From NCBI GenBank assembly GCA_028583685.1, contig JAMXIF010000058.1, positions 10,755,437 through 10,819,436 of the forward strand: 64,000 bases of DNA, given 5' to 3'. A program made the translations under genes and the position numbers. Positions 42,930 to 55,225 of the stretch are shown here, in pieces. How positions within the stretch are numbered: the first letter of the stretch is position 1; every line of letters begins with the position of its first letter. The DNA comes from Petaurus breviceps papuanus. Its lineage: Eukaryota > Chordata > Mammalia > Diprotodontia > Petauridae. The notes below the pieces were generated by a model. That model had not been told where the DNA came from. It saw only the letters and a list, made by a program, of their open reading frames with translations, and did no database searches.

Positions 42930-43395
42930 TGTGCACTTCATGGCTTTGGTCCAGCCTTAGTTTTCCTGTTTCTATTAGGGACTAATCCTGAGGGACTTTT
43001 CATTCTGTATTACTCCTCTTCAACCCCTCTCCATTCCAGTCTAACTGGTCTCCTAGCTGTGTACCATGTTCTATTTCTGGCTACTCTCTCTTCTGTGCTG
43101 GCTATCTCAAATATACTCCCTCCTCCACTCAGTCCCTGGGAGCTTTCTTCTGGACCCAGCTCAGGGACTGCCTCCTATGCAGTCTTTCCTGATCCTCTCA
43201 GTTTTTAGTGCTCTCTCTTTCCCTTGAGCTAATTTTTTTTAATTACTTTCTCTTTTCTTTTTATTTATTTAATCTAGGCACATTTTTATTCCTCCAATAG
43301 AATGTGAGCTTCTTGAGATCAGGGTTTTTGTTTTTGTTTTTTATCTTCATATACTTTATTACCTTTCACAATAGGAAACAATAAATGTTGAATTG
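42930..43395 (+). repeat. L2-like LINE 3' end
   Basis: cagtctaactggtctcctag, ctgtgctggctatctcaaat, actgcctcctatgcagtctt, tcctgatcctctcagttttt, aatgtgagcttcttgagatc, agg, then caataaatgttgaattgaac: the standard order of an L2-type 3' end. The 99-codon + frame at 42909 is part of it. Confidence 0.65.
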
Positions 43396-43604
43396 AACTT
43401 GCCTATATGAAATAAGTCAGTATTTTTTCCCTGTTTTATTTCTTCTGGTCTTTTACAAAGTTATAGTATATAGTCCAGGTTTGCTAGGAGAGTGGATAAC
43501 ATACCTTAGTATGTTCTGTGTGTCTCTATAGCAGTAAGACTACAACATGGAATTTGAATCAATGGAAAAGGACATCTTCATTCTTTAAGAATCATCTTTA
43601 CCTT

Positions 43605-43759
43605 GGGGCAGCTAGGTGGCACAGTGAATAGAGCACTGGTCCTGGATTCAGGAGGCCCTGAGTTCAAATCCGGCCTCAGACACTTGACGCTTAGCTAGCT
43701 GTGTGACCTTGACAAGTCTCTTAACCCCAATTGCCTTGCCTTCCCCCCTCCAAAAAAAA
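43605..43759 (+). repeat. tRNA-derived SINE (WSINE1-like), full length
   Basis: ggggcagctaggtggcacag, gttcaaatccggcctcagac, gacaagtctcttaaccccaa, ttgccttgcc, poly-A. The flanks atctttacc and atatttacc are a likely 9-bp target duplication with one mismatch. Confidence 0.95.
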
Positions 43760-44720
43760 ATATTTACCAGAAATCAGTACCCTCATTTATTTTATCCTCC
43801 TGTTGAGGGTCAGAATAAATTCAACCATCATGTGAGGCACAGTGGAGTTGAAGAATAGCTCTGCAAAGGTATATAGGGGAGTGGTGTGTATGTGAAGGAC
43901 TGAATCTGGCTTGAGGGATAGTGGTTGACTACCTTTATGGCAGGTAAGCCTGTTGTGACCTGTGAATGCAACCAAGATAGACTTTAGAGCTAAGAGTACT
44001 TCTTTGGGTCTTCATATTGCTTTAAAATTTTTAACTTTACATTATTAGTTAAGAAATGTGTTGCTTGGATACAAAGTATATTTTCTTATTTTGGACCTCC
44101 TCCCAATTAGGTTTTTTCCACAAGTTTATTATTTTCTTACAGCTTCTAATTTTACAGTATTTTCTCAATTCCAAAATTATTAAATAATGTAAGACATTTA
44201 TAAATTATTTTTATACTTATACCATTAATGGTGGTAGAAAAAATTAAAATATTTTTACGGTTTCTAGGTCTGGGCCTTAAGGATTTTTTGGTAATCTTTG
44301 CTAGTAATCTCTTATTTTCACCATTTAGTTCTAAAGTGAAAGGTATTTTTGCCTGAAGATGTGCATAGTATAACCAAGGAAAGACAATTGACTGAATGCT
44401 GGTCAAGTTCTTACTATCCCAATCTCACTTTCTCTCAATGTACTAAGTGGCTGGCACATAGGTTTTTTCCCTTACTTTTTCTTAACCACTCCCTCCCTAG
44501 AATACCAAAATGCCAAAGCATCAAAAGTATGAAAGAATCTTTTTAATCTCAGATTTATCATTGTTTTTGCTATAGCTTGCTTTGTAATATGTTTGATCTT
44601 CTACAGATGAAATGATATAAAGTGAGGTTGCTATATGTCTTGCCCTTGTTCTGTCAAATCAGATAAATCAATTAAAACTTATACATCAAGAGGGCTTTAT
44701 CCCTCAAGTTATCTATCACT
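43760..44720. other. intronic DNA without recognised feature
   Basis: AT-rich, unassigned. Frames of 62-84 codons without a domain. Confidence 0.5.
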
Positions 44721-44733
44721 ATATTCTAATTTC

Positions 44734-44901
44734 TCTTTTTTCTTTTTTTTTGGAGGGGGGAAGACAAGGCAATTGGGGTTAAGTGACTTGCCCAAGGTCA
44801 TACAACTAGTAAGTATACCAAGTGTGTGAGGCTGGATATGAACTCAGGTCCTCCTGACTCCAGGGCCAGTGCTCTATTCACTGCGCTACCTTGCTGCCCC
44901 A
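44734..44901 (-). repeat. tRNA-derived SINE (WSINE1-like), full length
   Basis: Poly-T, caattggggttaagtgactt, gcccaaggtcatacaactag, ggtcctcctgactccagggc, cactgcgctaccttgctgcc. The flanks atattctaatttc (44721-44733) and atatcctaatttc (44902-44914) form a 13-bp target duplication with one mismatch. Confidence 0.95.
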
Positions 44902-44989
44902 ATATCCTAATTTCCTGCCACTGCTTTTCTGTCTTTTCTGCCTTCAAATAGGCAGCTAGAAAAGGTGACTTAGAAAATGAATTTGAGTC

Positions 44990-45180
44990 TATTTAGAAGT
45001 AGTGCAGTGTAGCTGGAGAATACTGGATTTGAAATCAGAAGACTTGAGTTCAAACCACTGACATCTCACTTAGTATATGTGGGATCTTGGACAAATCATT
45101 TAACCTCATGTCTAAAATGAGGGATTTATACCAGGAGATTTCTGAGTTCCCTTCAGGCCCTAACTCTGTGATACCAGGAA
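44990..45180 (+). repeat. CORE-SINE, full length
   Basis: agtagtgcagtgtagctgga, agacttgagttcaaaccact, gggatcttggacaaatcatt, taacctcatgtctaaaatga, gagttcccttcaggccctaa, ctctgtgatacc. Confidence 0.76.
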
Positions 45181-45486
45181 GTTTTTGGTCTTCACTCCCA
45201 TCTATGTCTATGCTTGATAACATTCTTTGACAACCTCTGGAAGTCCTATGTAGTTCTTTTAGCAGTCATATTATCGCATCATTTCTCCTAAATTACCAGT
45301 GACTTTAATATCAGTCTTGGTGATGGAATGCTTGGTCACAGGAGAACTGCCTTTGTTCAGATCTCCTCTGAACACATTCATTAGGAAGCCTTTCTAGCTT
45401 TTTCAGTGATGCAGTATTTGTATGCTCCTTTCTTGATGTGCCTTATAAATCCTGTTCTCATTCACAAGTGACATAAAATGAAGTAA

Positions 45487-45506
45487 TGTTGTTGTTGTTG
45501 TTGTTT
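45487..45506 (+). repeat. (TTG)n microsatellite
   Basis: Six GTT units followed by TTTT. Confidence 0.9.
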
Positions 45507-45514
45507 TAATGTCA

Positions 45515-45740
45515 GATGAGGTCTAAGAAAAAGCACATTGCACTTGGTGATTAGAATGTCACTGATGACCTTTGAGAAAGGGTTTCAGTAAACTGCTAGT
45601 GGCAGAAGCCAGGTTACAGGGAATTAAATAGAAGCAGGTGATGATGAGGTGGAGACTTAAGATAATATTTCCAGGATTTTGGCAATGAAAAATAAAGGAA
45701 ACATGGGGTTGAAGAGTTAAAGAAAGGTTTCCTTAAAATT
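45515..45740 (-). repeat. possible L2-related LINE remnant
   Basis: cactgatgacctttgagaaa, gggtttcagtaaactgctag, tggcagaagccaggttacag, ggaattaaatagaa echo the antisense of internal L2-type sequence ('attggtgactttggagagagcagtttcagttgaatga-gaagccaga-tgcaagggattgag'). Confidence 0.45.
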
Positions 45741-46154
45741 GGAGAGAGCATGTCTGTAAGGATGTGTACCCATTTTGTTGTCCTGGAATTTAACTGGATA
45801 TATCAGCTCTACCACTCATACTTCTTGGCCTGGATAGTGTCTAAATTAGCTAATTTACTTAGCTTCTTTATTATCCTCTTCTGTCTATGGAAACAACATT
45901 CTTACTATAGTGTTTCTGAAAACACATACTCCAGAATCTAGGGGTTCTATTAAAACATGCATGTGCACACATGCACACACAAGTGTAATTTTGGTTTTTT
46001 TATTTCCTAATAAAGCTATTTCGGGAAAATCAAATCTTAATCTCAGTTGATCCATGAAAGAAAAGGATGGTTTGTTAAGGTATCAAGTAAATTGGTGTTC
46101 ATCTGTGCAATTAAAGACAAAATAATCAATGGGTAAGTAAGTCCTAGAGAGCTG

Positions 46155-46327
46155 GAGATAAGACAGATACCTTAGAGGGCATCTAAAGCCACTGCTTCAT
46201 TTTGGATAGGGGAACCTGAGGCCTACAAAGGAAAACAGACTTACCCAAGGTCACTTAGGCAATAAGTAACAGAGATGTAATGTAGGAAACTAGTTCCTCT
46301 GTGCTTTTTCCATTGTGCCATGCTGTA
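46155..46327 (-). repeat. CORE-SINE, full length
   Basis: ccttagagggcatctaaagc, ttcattttggataggggaac, ctgaggcctacaaaggaaaa, acttacccaaggtcacttag, ctctgtgctttttccattgt, gccatgctgt. Confidence 0.8.
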
Positions 46328-46441
46328 ATAAATGTAAAATTCATTTTTCTCATGACTTTAATATAACAGTACAAGCCTCTGGCACTTGTGATAAGAGACT
46401 CTCAAACCCTCACTGAGGTCCTAATTTTTTCTTGTAGTTCA

Positions 46442-46472
46442 CTCACACACACATACACACACACACACACAA
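46442..46472 (+). repeat. (CA)n microsatellite
   Basis: CACACACATACACACACACACACA-type run. It gives Val-Cys repeats in antisense frames. Confidence 0.93.
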
Positions 46473-47679
46473 TTTCATTTGGTTTCCAAGCCCACAGCAC
46501 ATTACAATGACATCTCGTGTCATTGAACAGAGTGACAATAGGATAGACAATATCCTGACAAAAATCCCAATACTCCAGTGTATATGGGATATCAGTGACA
46601 TGGATACTTCTCCCAGTAATGCAGTTTACCATATATCTATGACTGCCTGTCCAGAGTAGCTCTTGCCCATGTCTTCCCATAAATCAGCCACAAGGCATCT
46701 ATCCATCCAGCCTGCTAGAAGCCTTCCTTTCATTCTCTTGACATTGTTCTAATACCAGTGGAACTATATTGATTACCCATTAGTTATCTTTCTCTCCCTA
46801 TAAGACCAGACCATATTTTTTTCCATCATACATTTCTCTCCTGATATTATCTCCTAATTCTTTGTAACATGTTTCAATTTACTCATACCTAACCACTACT
46901 CTCCTCTATACCAAACCACCAGGGTACTCAGATAATTTAAAAGACTGGAGTTTGTAGGTAAATATAGGATTCTATCTGTGCATTGATGGAACTACTTAAT
47001 TATGTTCCTTTCTCTTACATTATCAGAAATTGGAACCATTGGGCTCTGGTGTGAGTCAACTAAATATTCTGCAGTTAAATTTTGGGATGCTCTAGGTAAA
47101 TGTTTTGCTGCTATAGCAGTTCTTAGAAGTAACTTTTTTATAGTCCAATGTTTCTCTTTGTTTTCTGTGTTCATTTTAAAAATTGAGCTGCATGTCTATA
47201 CTGTCCCATTTCAAACTCACATTTGATTTTTCTAATTCTATTTTTAGTTGTTTCCTTTTCTCCTCTTTAGAGTTCTGCCTATATCCCAAATGTCAGAACA
47301 TACCTCTCTTCTATTTATGTTCTCCTTCCAGAGGAACTGTATACTCTATACTTCTCTCTCTGTTCTTCTGTAAAATGAGAAGATTGAACGAGATGACAGA
47401 CCTCTACTTATACCTCTAGCTTATTTCTCTCCATTCTACTCTCTATGATTCTCAACTTTAAGTCTTAGGAGACTGTATTAGTCTATAACTCACAGACATA
47501 CATCATTACTGGCAGAGTACGAACACTTAAAATATAGGCCTTTGTTTCTGGTAGAAACTTGGGATCTTTGGAAGTACTGTATAGTTTCTCAAAGTCACCC
47601 TTGCCCACTCTTAATCCAGCCTACTCTCTCCTTCCTGGCCAGTTCTGATCTCTAGTCATTGTCTGTTTGCTCTATCTGT
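46473..47679. other. intronic DNA without recognised gene
   Basis: Only a CORE-SINE 3' scrap near 47365-47450 (tctgtaaaatgagaagattg; ctctatgattctc) was recognised. Confidence 0.45.
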
Positions 47680-49280
47680 CAAAGATGTACTTAGTGATGG
47701 ATAAAACTTTTGAATTTTCTATTCAACTGTTTCATAGTCTTAACAAAAGGAGTTCTTCATCAACTTTGTTATAGATAATTAGACCAAACTATTTTAAATG
47801 ATTATGTATCCCATTTTGGAAAGCTCTTCTTTGTGAGCCCCATAGATGACATTTGGAGCTCCTTACCACTGATAAAGAGTCCTTTTCTATTTGGACTTTG
47901 TGCTAGTTCTTCTCAGTGACACTGGAAATCATCTTAAGGAGTATGTCTCCCAGGTTTTTTTCTCAGTAATTAGAGAGTTGTAAAACAAATTATTTCGGTT
48001 GCTATTTTTTAAAAGATTCATGCATGATTTTGACATATGCTTGACAACATTGTATTAGAGGAAGTCATTTAATAAGGAATTTTCTCTATGAAATTGAAGT
48101 AGTTAATAAACAAACTGGGTCCAATACTATCTATGCCTTTTTGGTCATATATGTGACTGTAAAGGTATTTTCATCTATGGTACATGATTTGTGAAAACCA
48201 ACTTATTCCTTCATCAAGGATATACCTAATATATGGGTAGATTATTCTGAAAAAAATTTTATAGAGATGGGAAAATAGGCATATAGGTCAGTAGTTATTG
48301 ATATGCTTTGTCTGTCTGTCTGTCTGTCTTTCTCTTGCTAATGGTATTACAAAACAGAGCTAGAACCTTTTTTTATGTCCAGGATTTTTTTCCCTAAACC
48401 TTTGGTAACTTCTTATCTTTTAGATAAATTAATCAACCAAAGCCCACAAAATTGTATTGCCTCCACCATGCCCATCCTGTGTATCAACTTTATCTAGTCC
48501 AACTGATTTGCTCATTTTCATTTTCTTCTGTGCCATATATACACAGGAAACACACGGAACTATGATGTTAGTATCCAAATGTACTCCACTCCACTTGATT
48601 ATGAAAAGAATATAGCATAAAAATATTTATTACTCTTTCCTCCATAACTGTGTTATCCTTGTTTCTAGGTCATCCTAAAATGTTCGAAGACTTTAGAAAA
48701 TGATGACTAAATAATGCTCACCAAGCTTTAAATTTGCATTTTTCTGTTTTCTGAGAAAGTGCTGCTCATTATTTTCTATCATCTTGCTCTACAAGATTTT
48801 TTTTTAAGTTTTTTATTCAATATGGGTGTGCCCCCTAGTTTCCAAATCTTTCTGCTTGTCAAAAAAAAAAGTCAAGTATTCACAAGCCAAGATTGTTTCT
48901 AGTTTCTTTTGATCTCCTTGTTTTCAGATGATATTGACATTGGTTAAAAGTTCATTAGGAAAAGATTTATACCTGTGATAGTGTCCATTCTTCCATCCAT
49001 TTCCCATTTTTTGTGTGATCAGTTTGTTTAAATAGGTCAGTTTGGATTTTTAGAAATGTCTTATTTTCTCATTTTTGTTCTTCTGGTTTACAGTAATTTT
49101 TGTTTTTACTCTAGCAAGTCCCTGTTTTTTCCAATATAATCAGCTGAATCAGGACTGGCTTCTGCATTGGTAACAATCCATTTTCTGTCTTGTAACAAAT
49201 AAGTATGGTCAAGCTAAACAAATTCTCTTATTGACCAGGTACAAAACTGTGTATCTTGTTCAGCATATTAGTCTTTCATG
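47680..49280 (-). repeat. RTE-like non-LTR LINE, reverse transcriptase remnant
   Basis: On the minus strand, 48293-48209 stays open and reads PICLFSHLYKIF followed by RIIYPYIRYILDEG, matching the fingers region of RTE-like reverse transcriptases ('NYRPI-LLS-LYKIF-RII--RI---LDEG'). Downstream in the same orientation come IDSIGP and similar scraps, and at 47890-47810 SLSVVRSSKCHLWGS resembles the later part of the same polyprotein. There are many frameshifts and stops, so it is dead. A (TCTG)n run (48309-48328) interrupts it. The extent is judged from collinearity and is approximate. Confidence 0.6.
48309..48328 (+). repeat. (TCTG)n microsatellite
   Basis: About five TCTG units. Confidence 0.9.
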
Positions 49281-49915
49281 TCGGGGGTGAGAAGTGTTTG
49301 TCATTGTTTCTCTGAAAACTATCTTCTTTTTAAAAGTTCCTAACTTCTTTGCATCTCCCAATTGTTTAAAGATACATTACTGTACTTTAGAGGATATTTA
49401 AAGGATTTTCAAGGACTGTGTATAATATTTGATTTATAATTTTGACTTTATACACTTCAAGAAACAAATCCACTGTATATAGATAGCATATCCATACTGC
49501 TGTTGTAATTGAGATTGGATCTTTGGGAATATTACCAAACTCCTGAATGAAGTGAAATAAAAGACTCCACATATTCTTGCCATTAATGTCCAGCATATTA
49601 CCATTCCCAAAAAAACCTCTTACTTTATGTGATATAGATTCTACTTTTGGTATCTGTCTACATAGGATCCTAATTTTTTACTAAGGAGTTTTTCTGTTCT
49701 ATTCTTCCCTTAACATCAATTTCATATATTAGAACACTTGAAAATGAACTTCTTAGCAGCATGAGCCTATTTTTCACTTAAAAATCCATTTTTTGTTTGG
49801 TCAAAAGGAAGTTGAGTGTGCCAGCAGTAAAATGTCAGAGGTATTATTATTTTCTTTTTTTCTATCACTAGGATCTAACCCAGGACCTGGCACATAATAT
49901 ACACCCTCTTTTAGA
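49281..49915. other. intronic DNA, possibly further LINE decay
   Basis: No motif was recognised. It could be the 5' continuation of the RTE-like copy, but I cannot show it. Confidence 0.35.
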
Positions 49916-49919
49916 CATT

Positions 49920-50525
49920 TTATTTTCAAGAAAGGGTCTTCCTTTTTCTCTCATCTCCCCTCCCCTTGATTGAAAAAGCAAGAAAAAAAAACCTGTTATT
50001 AACATGTGCAGTCATGCAAAACAAATTTCTACATTGGCCATGTCCCTCCCTCCCTCACCCCCCCCCAATTTTTTTTTTAATCTGCACAATGAGCCCATCA
50101 CCCTTCTATAGAGAAGTGAGCAGCGTGTTTCATCAGGAGTCTTCTAAAATTGTGGCTGTCATTGTACTGATTAGAGTTCCCAATTCTTTCAAAGTTGTTG
50201 GTCTTTACAATGTAAGGTGTTTGCTTGATTCTGCTCAGTTCACTCTGTGTCAGTTCATACAAGTCTTTACAGATTTATTTGAAACTGTCCCCTTCATCAT
50301 TTCTTATAACACAATAGTATTCTTTCACATCCATATACCATAACTTGTTCATCCATTCTCCAATTGATGGTATCCCCCACAGCTTCCAGCTCTTGCCACC
50401 TCAAAAAGAGTTGTTAAAATTATTTTTTGTGTATAAATCCTTTCCTTCTTTCCTTGTTTAAATCCTTTAATCTCTTCTGTTTATAGACTTAGTGGTGGTA
50501 TTCCGGGGTCAGAAGGTATGCACAA
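49920..50525 (-). repeat. L1 LINE 3' region (marsupial type)
   Basis: aacatgtgcagtcatgcaaa, acaaatttctacattggcca, attctgctcagttcactctg, tgtcagttcatacaagtctt, catttcttataacacaatag, accataacttgttcatccat, tctccaattgatgg, agtggtggtattccggggtc, agaaggtatgcac. These are in the antisense order of marsupial L1, parallel to 27890-28445. Confidence 0.85.
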
Positions 50526-50672
50526 CATTAATTTCATTAAGCTCCTACTATGTGACATGCAAACACAAATGATGAAACAATCCCTGATAGCATTGTTTCA
50601 TTTTCTGTGATATGTAGTTTCCATATACAGTGCCTGGCACATAGTAAATGCTTAATAAATGTTCATTGATTA
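50526..50672 (+). repeat. L2 LINE 3' end scraps
   Basis: 50625-50672 reads atacagtgcctggcacatag and taaatgcttaataaatgttc in sense. 50530-50560 (ttcattaagctcctactatg) reads as an antisense L2 end. Confidence 0.6.
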
Positions 50673-51734
50673 TTATCTTCCCTGACATGAATTTTTATTT
50701 TTCCTTCACCTGATAGCATAATTACAATTTTTGCTTTTAAGGAATCACCCCATGCATCTTAAATTTCATTCCAGCCCCTTATTTTCATTATATACATATA
50801 TATAATTTAACTACTTTTCTTGTGTGCTGCCAGTTATGAAATTTAACCACTACATGTCTTAGACTTTAAAATGAAAGGTTTTTCTTTTTTGGGAGGTAGG
50901 AGGAGGTGCAGCTTTCTGTAGATTTGACTAATCAATACATCCATTGTTTCCTGCCATATGGTATTCATGGCTTTTAATCTTCTGGAAGACCCATGAGTCT
51001 TAAGTTATTTCCATACTGTCTTCAAAGTCAGTTTCCTTGATTCATTTAGAATTCATATGTTCTTTCAAAATTATATTTTTCTTTTCTTTTTTTTTTCTTT
51101 GTTTTTTGAATCCAAATTTATCTTTGTCTTAGTTGGAGCCTCTGCCACTTTGAAGAGAGCCTCCATCTTGTTTTATTTGTCATCTATTCTATCATTTGTC
51201 TTTTTAAAAATCAAGTTATAATTTCTGATCTAATTTATATCTTAATATCTTTTTAAATGTTTATTTGTGTTTTGAGCTATTTTGGAATTTCTTGCTTTTG
51301 TTCCATGATCTTCAAGGAATTCTATGAATCTCAATTTATTCTCAGTTTTTTTGGTTTATTTCCCATCATAATATCATAGTTGTTCAATGTATCATATATA
51401 GTGTTATAAAAAAAATTACACATTTTTCCATTCATCCTTATGAGTTTTATTATCATTTTATCTGCTTAAGAGCTAGACTCAGTTTTTCCTTCGGATTTTT
51501 TCCCCCTGTATTCTTAATAACTTGTGTCTGTTTCTCCATTCTTGACCCCTCTCCATTCTATTATTATAGTATACACTTTCCTCCTGGCCAAATCCCCAAG
51601 TGAAGTCATTCTCAGTCACCTCATGTTGGAGGATGTGGGGTCACAGTTAAGTTTCCTCCTGGAGTCAATTCTGGAAAAAGGATAGAACACAATTATGTTT
51701 CTGGTCTCCCTTGCCTAAAGCATGGAAGCCTGAG
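50673..51734. other. T-rich intronic DNA, unassigned
   Basis: A strongly T-rich + strand with long T-runs (for example 51083-51096). It may be old L1 5' sequence in antisense, but no motif supports this. Confidence 0.35.
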
Positions 51735-52200
51735 TATACAAAAATGTAAATGAAATAGTACCTTTATTCATATATTCTGTGAGGGGAGACATGCACACAT
51801 ACTATAAAAGGTACATTGAGGGGGCACTAGCAGTGGGGTGGGAAGAATCAAGAAAAGCTCCTTGTAGAAGTTATACCATGAGCAGAGTTTTAAGGGAAAG
51901 CAGGGACTCCCATAAGCAGAGGTGAGGTAGAATTTCGTTGCAGCCCTAGTAGATAACCAGTGCAAAGACAGAGGTGGATGGATGACCTTGTAAGGAGTAG
52001 AAAAAAGGACAATTTGTCTGTAGAATGAATGAAGGAGTAATGTTTAATGAGCTTAGAAAGCTAAGTTAGGGCCTTAGAAATCAAAAGGAACCTATGTATG
52101 ATCCTAGAAGCAAAAGGAAGCCAGTCATTGGAGTTTATTAAGTCCCAAGGGAATGGCGTCCTCAGATATACAGTGCAAGAAAGTCAGTTTGACTGCACTG
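51735..52200 (-). repeat. L2 LINE, 3' internal region
   Basis: gagggggcactagcagtggg, gaaaagctccttgtagaagt, gcagggactcccataagcag, aggtgaggtagaatttcgtt, gtgcaaagacagaggtggat, gaacctatgtatgatcctag, agccagtcattggagtttat, in the antisense order of L2. Diverged. Confidence 0.72.
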
Positions 52201-52806
52201 TCATTTTACTGTCTTGAATTTCTCACAGTCAGACATTTAAATGGTTTTTGATGGGCCCATTGAGTTCCTTTCACATGTATTTCAATAATAAATAGTTTCA
52301 GTATTAGTCTATAAACTTGATTCTAGTGTTTATTATATTTTAAAAGTTTATTATAATGTCTGATTATATTAGAATGATATTAAACAATTATAAGGAAAAA
52401 TATACTGTAATATATATGAAATACTCACTAAAATTGTTTAAGCTGTTAACTGACCAGAATGTTTTAGAGATTCACTTCACCAGAGTCAAGGAGTTATGTC
52501 AGCCCAAATACTTTTAATTCTACAATTCTGTAATACCATGTAGATTCAAATTTCATTTTAGATTTTTAGCATTTGTTGTTTTTTAATGTGACATGGAATT
52601 TTCTAGCAAATAATTATTTTATTCTGTTTCATACTTTATGAAACTCTATGACAGATGTTTAGTCTTTCCCATTACTAAGAAAAATGAATTTACTTCCCTT
52701 TTATGTTTTCAGTTTACACTTTTGTTCCCCCAAGTTTAGTTGTAACTATGTTTATTCCTATATGTATTCTTAAGGATTTTATGCTTAAAATTTGTTAGTT
52801 CTAGAT

Positions 52807-52936
52807 CAGACCTGTACAACATGTGACCCGTCAAAGATTTGAGTTGACTGTCATGTAACCCATGGCAACCAGCCACCATCAGTCTGTCTCTAGTCTAACC
52901 TGTGACCTGAAGAAGTTTACATGTTGTACAGGTGTG
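52807..52936. mobile_element. 130-bp hAT-type MITE with terminal inverted repeats and 8-bp target duplication
   Basis: The left end cagacctgtacaacatgt (52807-52824) is the inverse complement of the right end acatgttgtacaggtgtg (52919-52936) at 17 of 18 positions. It is flanked by ttctagat (52799-52806) and ctctagat (52937-52944), an 8-bp duplication with one mismatch, as expected for hAT transposases. The interior (gtgacccgtcaaagatttga...) has no coding capacity, so it is non-autonomous. A CpG-decayed 'cctgtacaacatgtggcccg' start of this kind is familiar from old vertebrate hAT MITEs; I cannot name the family. Confidence 0.8.
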
Positions 52937-53445
52937 CTCTAGATAAAGGATATTCATATTGAGAAACAGATGTTTAAAAATTATCTTTATGATATTGAAT
53001 TGATAGGCCCTTATTTTGGACATTTCATTTGTTGACACATTTTTTCATCCTTCATTTCAGTTCTCTTACAACATAAATCTTTGATAACATCTCATGACAT
53101 TCTTGATTTGCCATAAAATTATATTTGTGTACCATCAAACCATCTCCTAAATCCTTTGTACTTGCCAAATCATTTGAATCATTTGTTCTACCATTCTTTA
53201 CAATGATAACATTCATTAGAATATAAGTTCCTTGAAGGCAGTGAATATCTGTGTCACTCTTACTCATCACAATACCTGGCATTTAGTAGGCACTTAAAAA
53301 GTACTTAGATTTGAAGTGCCCCTTCCTTAACTTCTGTTTACGTGTTACTCCCTATTTTCATTGTCACAGATTATATATTAGGTTGGTTTCAGTTTTCCTA
53401 TAGCTGTTTCTTTAGATAACTGTCTTACTGAGTGTGTATGTGAAA

Positions 53446-53677
53446 ATAATAATAATAGCTAGCATTTATATAGCACCTACTGTGTAACTCTTTACAGATG
53501 TTATCTCATTTGATTCTCACAATACCCTTGGGAGGTAGATGCTATTCCTATTTTATAGATGTACTTAGACAAACTGGTAATGATTTGCCCAAGCCAGTGT
53601 CTGAGGCTGCATTTAAACTCAGGTCTTCCTGACTCCAGATTCAGCGCTTTATCCATTGTACCACCTGACTGCCTAGA
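53446..53677 (-). repeat. CORE-SINE, full length
   Basis: aataataatagctagcattt, atatagcacctactgtgtaa, ttatctcatttgattctcac, aatacccttgggaggtagat, ttaaactcaggtcttcctga, ctccagattcagcgctttat, ccattgtaccacctgactgc. All CORE-SINE blocks are present. Confidence 0.88.
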
Positions 53678-54754
53678 TAGCAACAGAGTCACTGATATTC
53701 ATGTCAAAGATCCATTTATTATCTAACTTACAAATGCTGCAGAGGAATATAAAGGTCCAAATCATGAAATACTCTTTCCAGTTCTAGTTATGAATTTTAA
53801 AATATGAATACCATCATATGTCATTGTTTTCATATCTAGTATTTCGCCTATTTAATCATTCCTTCAGAAGGTTTTAAATTTTTCATTAGTTGAATACCTT
53901 TCAGTTATTTATTTTCTACCTAAGATTTTATATGGAAACAGTTGCAAAATATCTCTCAGTTTTAATTTTTGAGACTTTTATAGATATCAAGTATCCCCTC
54001 ACTTATTAGCATTACTTCTGTATTTTTAGTCATGTCTGTTTTATGTTTAGTGGAAATTTGATTTGATGGAATTGTGTTAAATATATTTATATCATCCTCT
54101 AATTAAGCTGTAGATATTGTCAATAATATAGTTTGCTCTTTGAGAAATTATTAAATAATACACATTTTCTCACTGATTTGAGGGCAAATTACTAATTCGT
54201 TTTGTTCTACGAAGCATGGCTCTCATATTCATTTGTATTTAGGTCTGTCATTTGTCTCTGTGCAAGTGCACGTCTACTGAATGCTGAAATTGTTGATCAA
54301 GTAGGTATTCATGGTTTCTATCTTTGGCCAAAAAGCCATATCGTTTCTTATCAAAGTTGTCTCATATTATTGCAGTCTGTATATTGTCCATCATCCTTTA
54401 CCCAGCATCTTTTTACATGGCAGACTATCTACAATATGTTATTCTTTTCCTTAAATAAGTAAGAATTGAAAATCTCATTTCATATTCTTCTTTGCTTTTA
54501 ATTCATTCTTCTCACTTGGGCTTTACTGTCCTTTCTAGTTCATTCTCCTCTCTTCTTTCTTTATAATTCACATAAAGGGCTTTCTTTTTTTCCCTTTAAT
54601 TTGATCTGTCCATCCTTTCAGTTTCAAATGACAAGTTGATGTTATAGGAGAGTAAAGTCTTTGAGTCTTCTAGGTCCTACTGACTGCCTACAGGTGCATA
54701 ATAAAGCTTAGATATTTTCATTCTTTAGCATAGGATCTAATGAGCAAGATAAAA
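53678..54754. other. intronic DNA without recognised feature
   Basis: AT-rich. An 86-codon + frame at 54202 has no domain. Confidence 0.5.
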
Positions 54755-54935
54755 TAGATAAACACATAATTGGCATAAATATAGAGGATGTAAATCAGTA
54801 TGCAATTGAGGGAGTATGAGTGTCACATTGTACTTACAGCCTTCAGAATGTGTGGGATTAATTGTGGAAAACTTCCTAGAGGAAAGAACTCTTGACATAT
54901 AACTGAAAGGGAAGGCGAGACAGATGCCCCTTTGG
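54755..54935 (-). repeat. possible L2 LINE fragment
   Basis: aaacacataattggcataaa through attgtggaaaacttcctaga, ggaaagaactcttgacatat, aactgaaagggaaggcgag has the spacing of antisense L2 ('gggaaaggcttcctgtagaaggtggg-tttt-agctggg-cttgaaggaagccaggg'). Confidence 0.45.
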
Positions 54936-55077
54936 TCATCTTTAGTAAAAGTTCTGATATAAAGAAACATTAAGTGAGAAAGAAACCTAAAAGTTTAAAT
55001 GTTGCTCTAACCAAGTTTATGCCTGCCTTTTGCCTCTTGTGGTTGAAACAAATTTGCTAGTATATTGATCTTTCATA

Positions 55078-55225
55078 AATCATAGAATTTGAGCTAGAAG
55101 GTACTTTAAAGGTCATTTAGTCAGTCCCCTTATTTTGCAGATTAAAAAACAAACTCACCAACTGTGACATGACAAGGTCATGCAGGGAATAAGGAACAGG
55201 TTTGACAACAACCCCAGCACTAATG
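55078..55225 (-). repeat. CORE-SINE fragment
   Basis: tagaatttgagctagaaggt, actttaaaggtcatttagtc, ccttattttgcagattaaaa, caaggtcatgcagggaataa. Confidence 0.68.
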
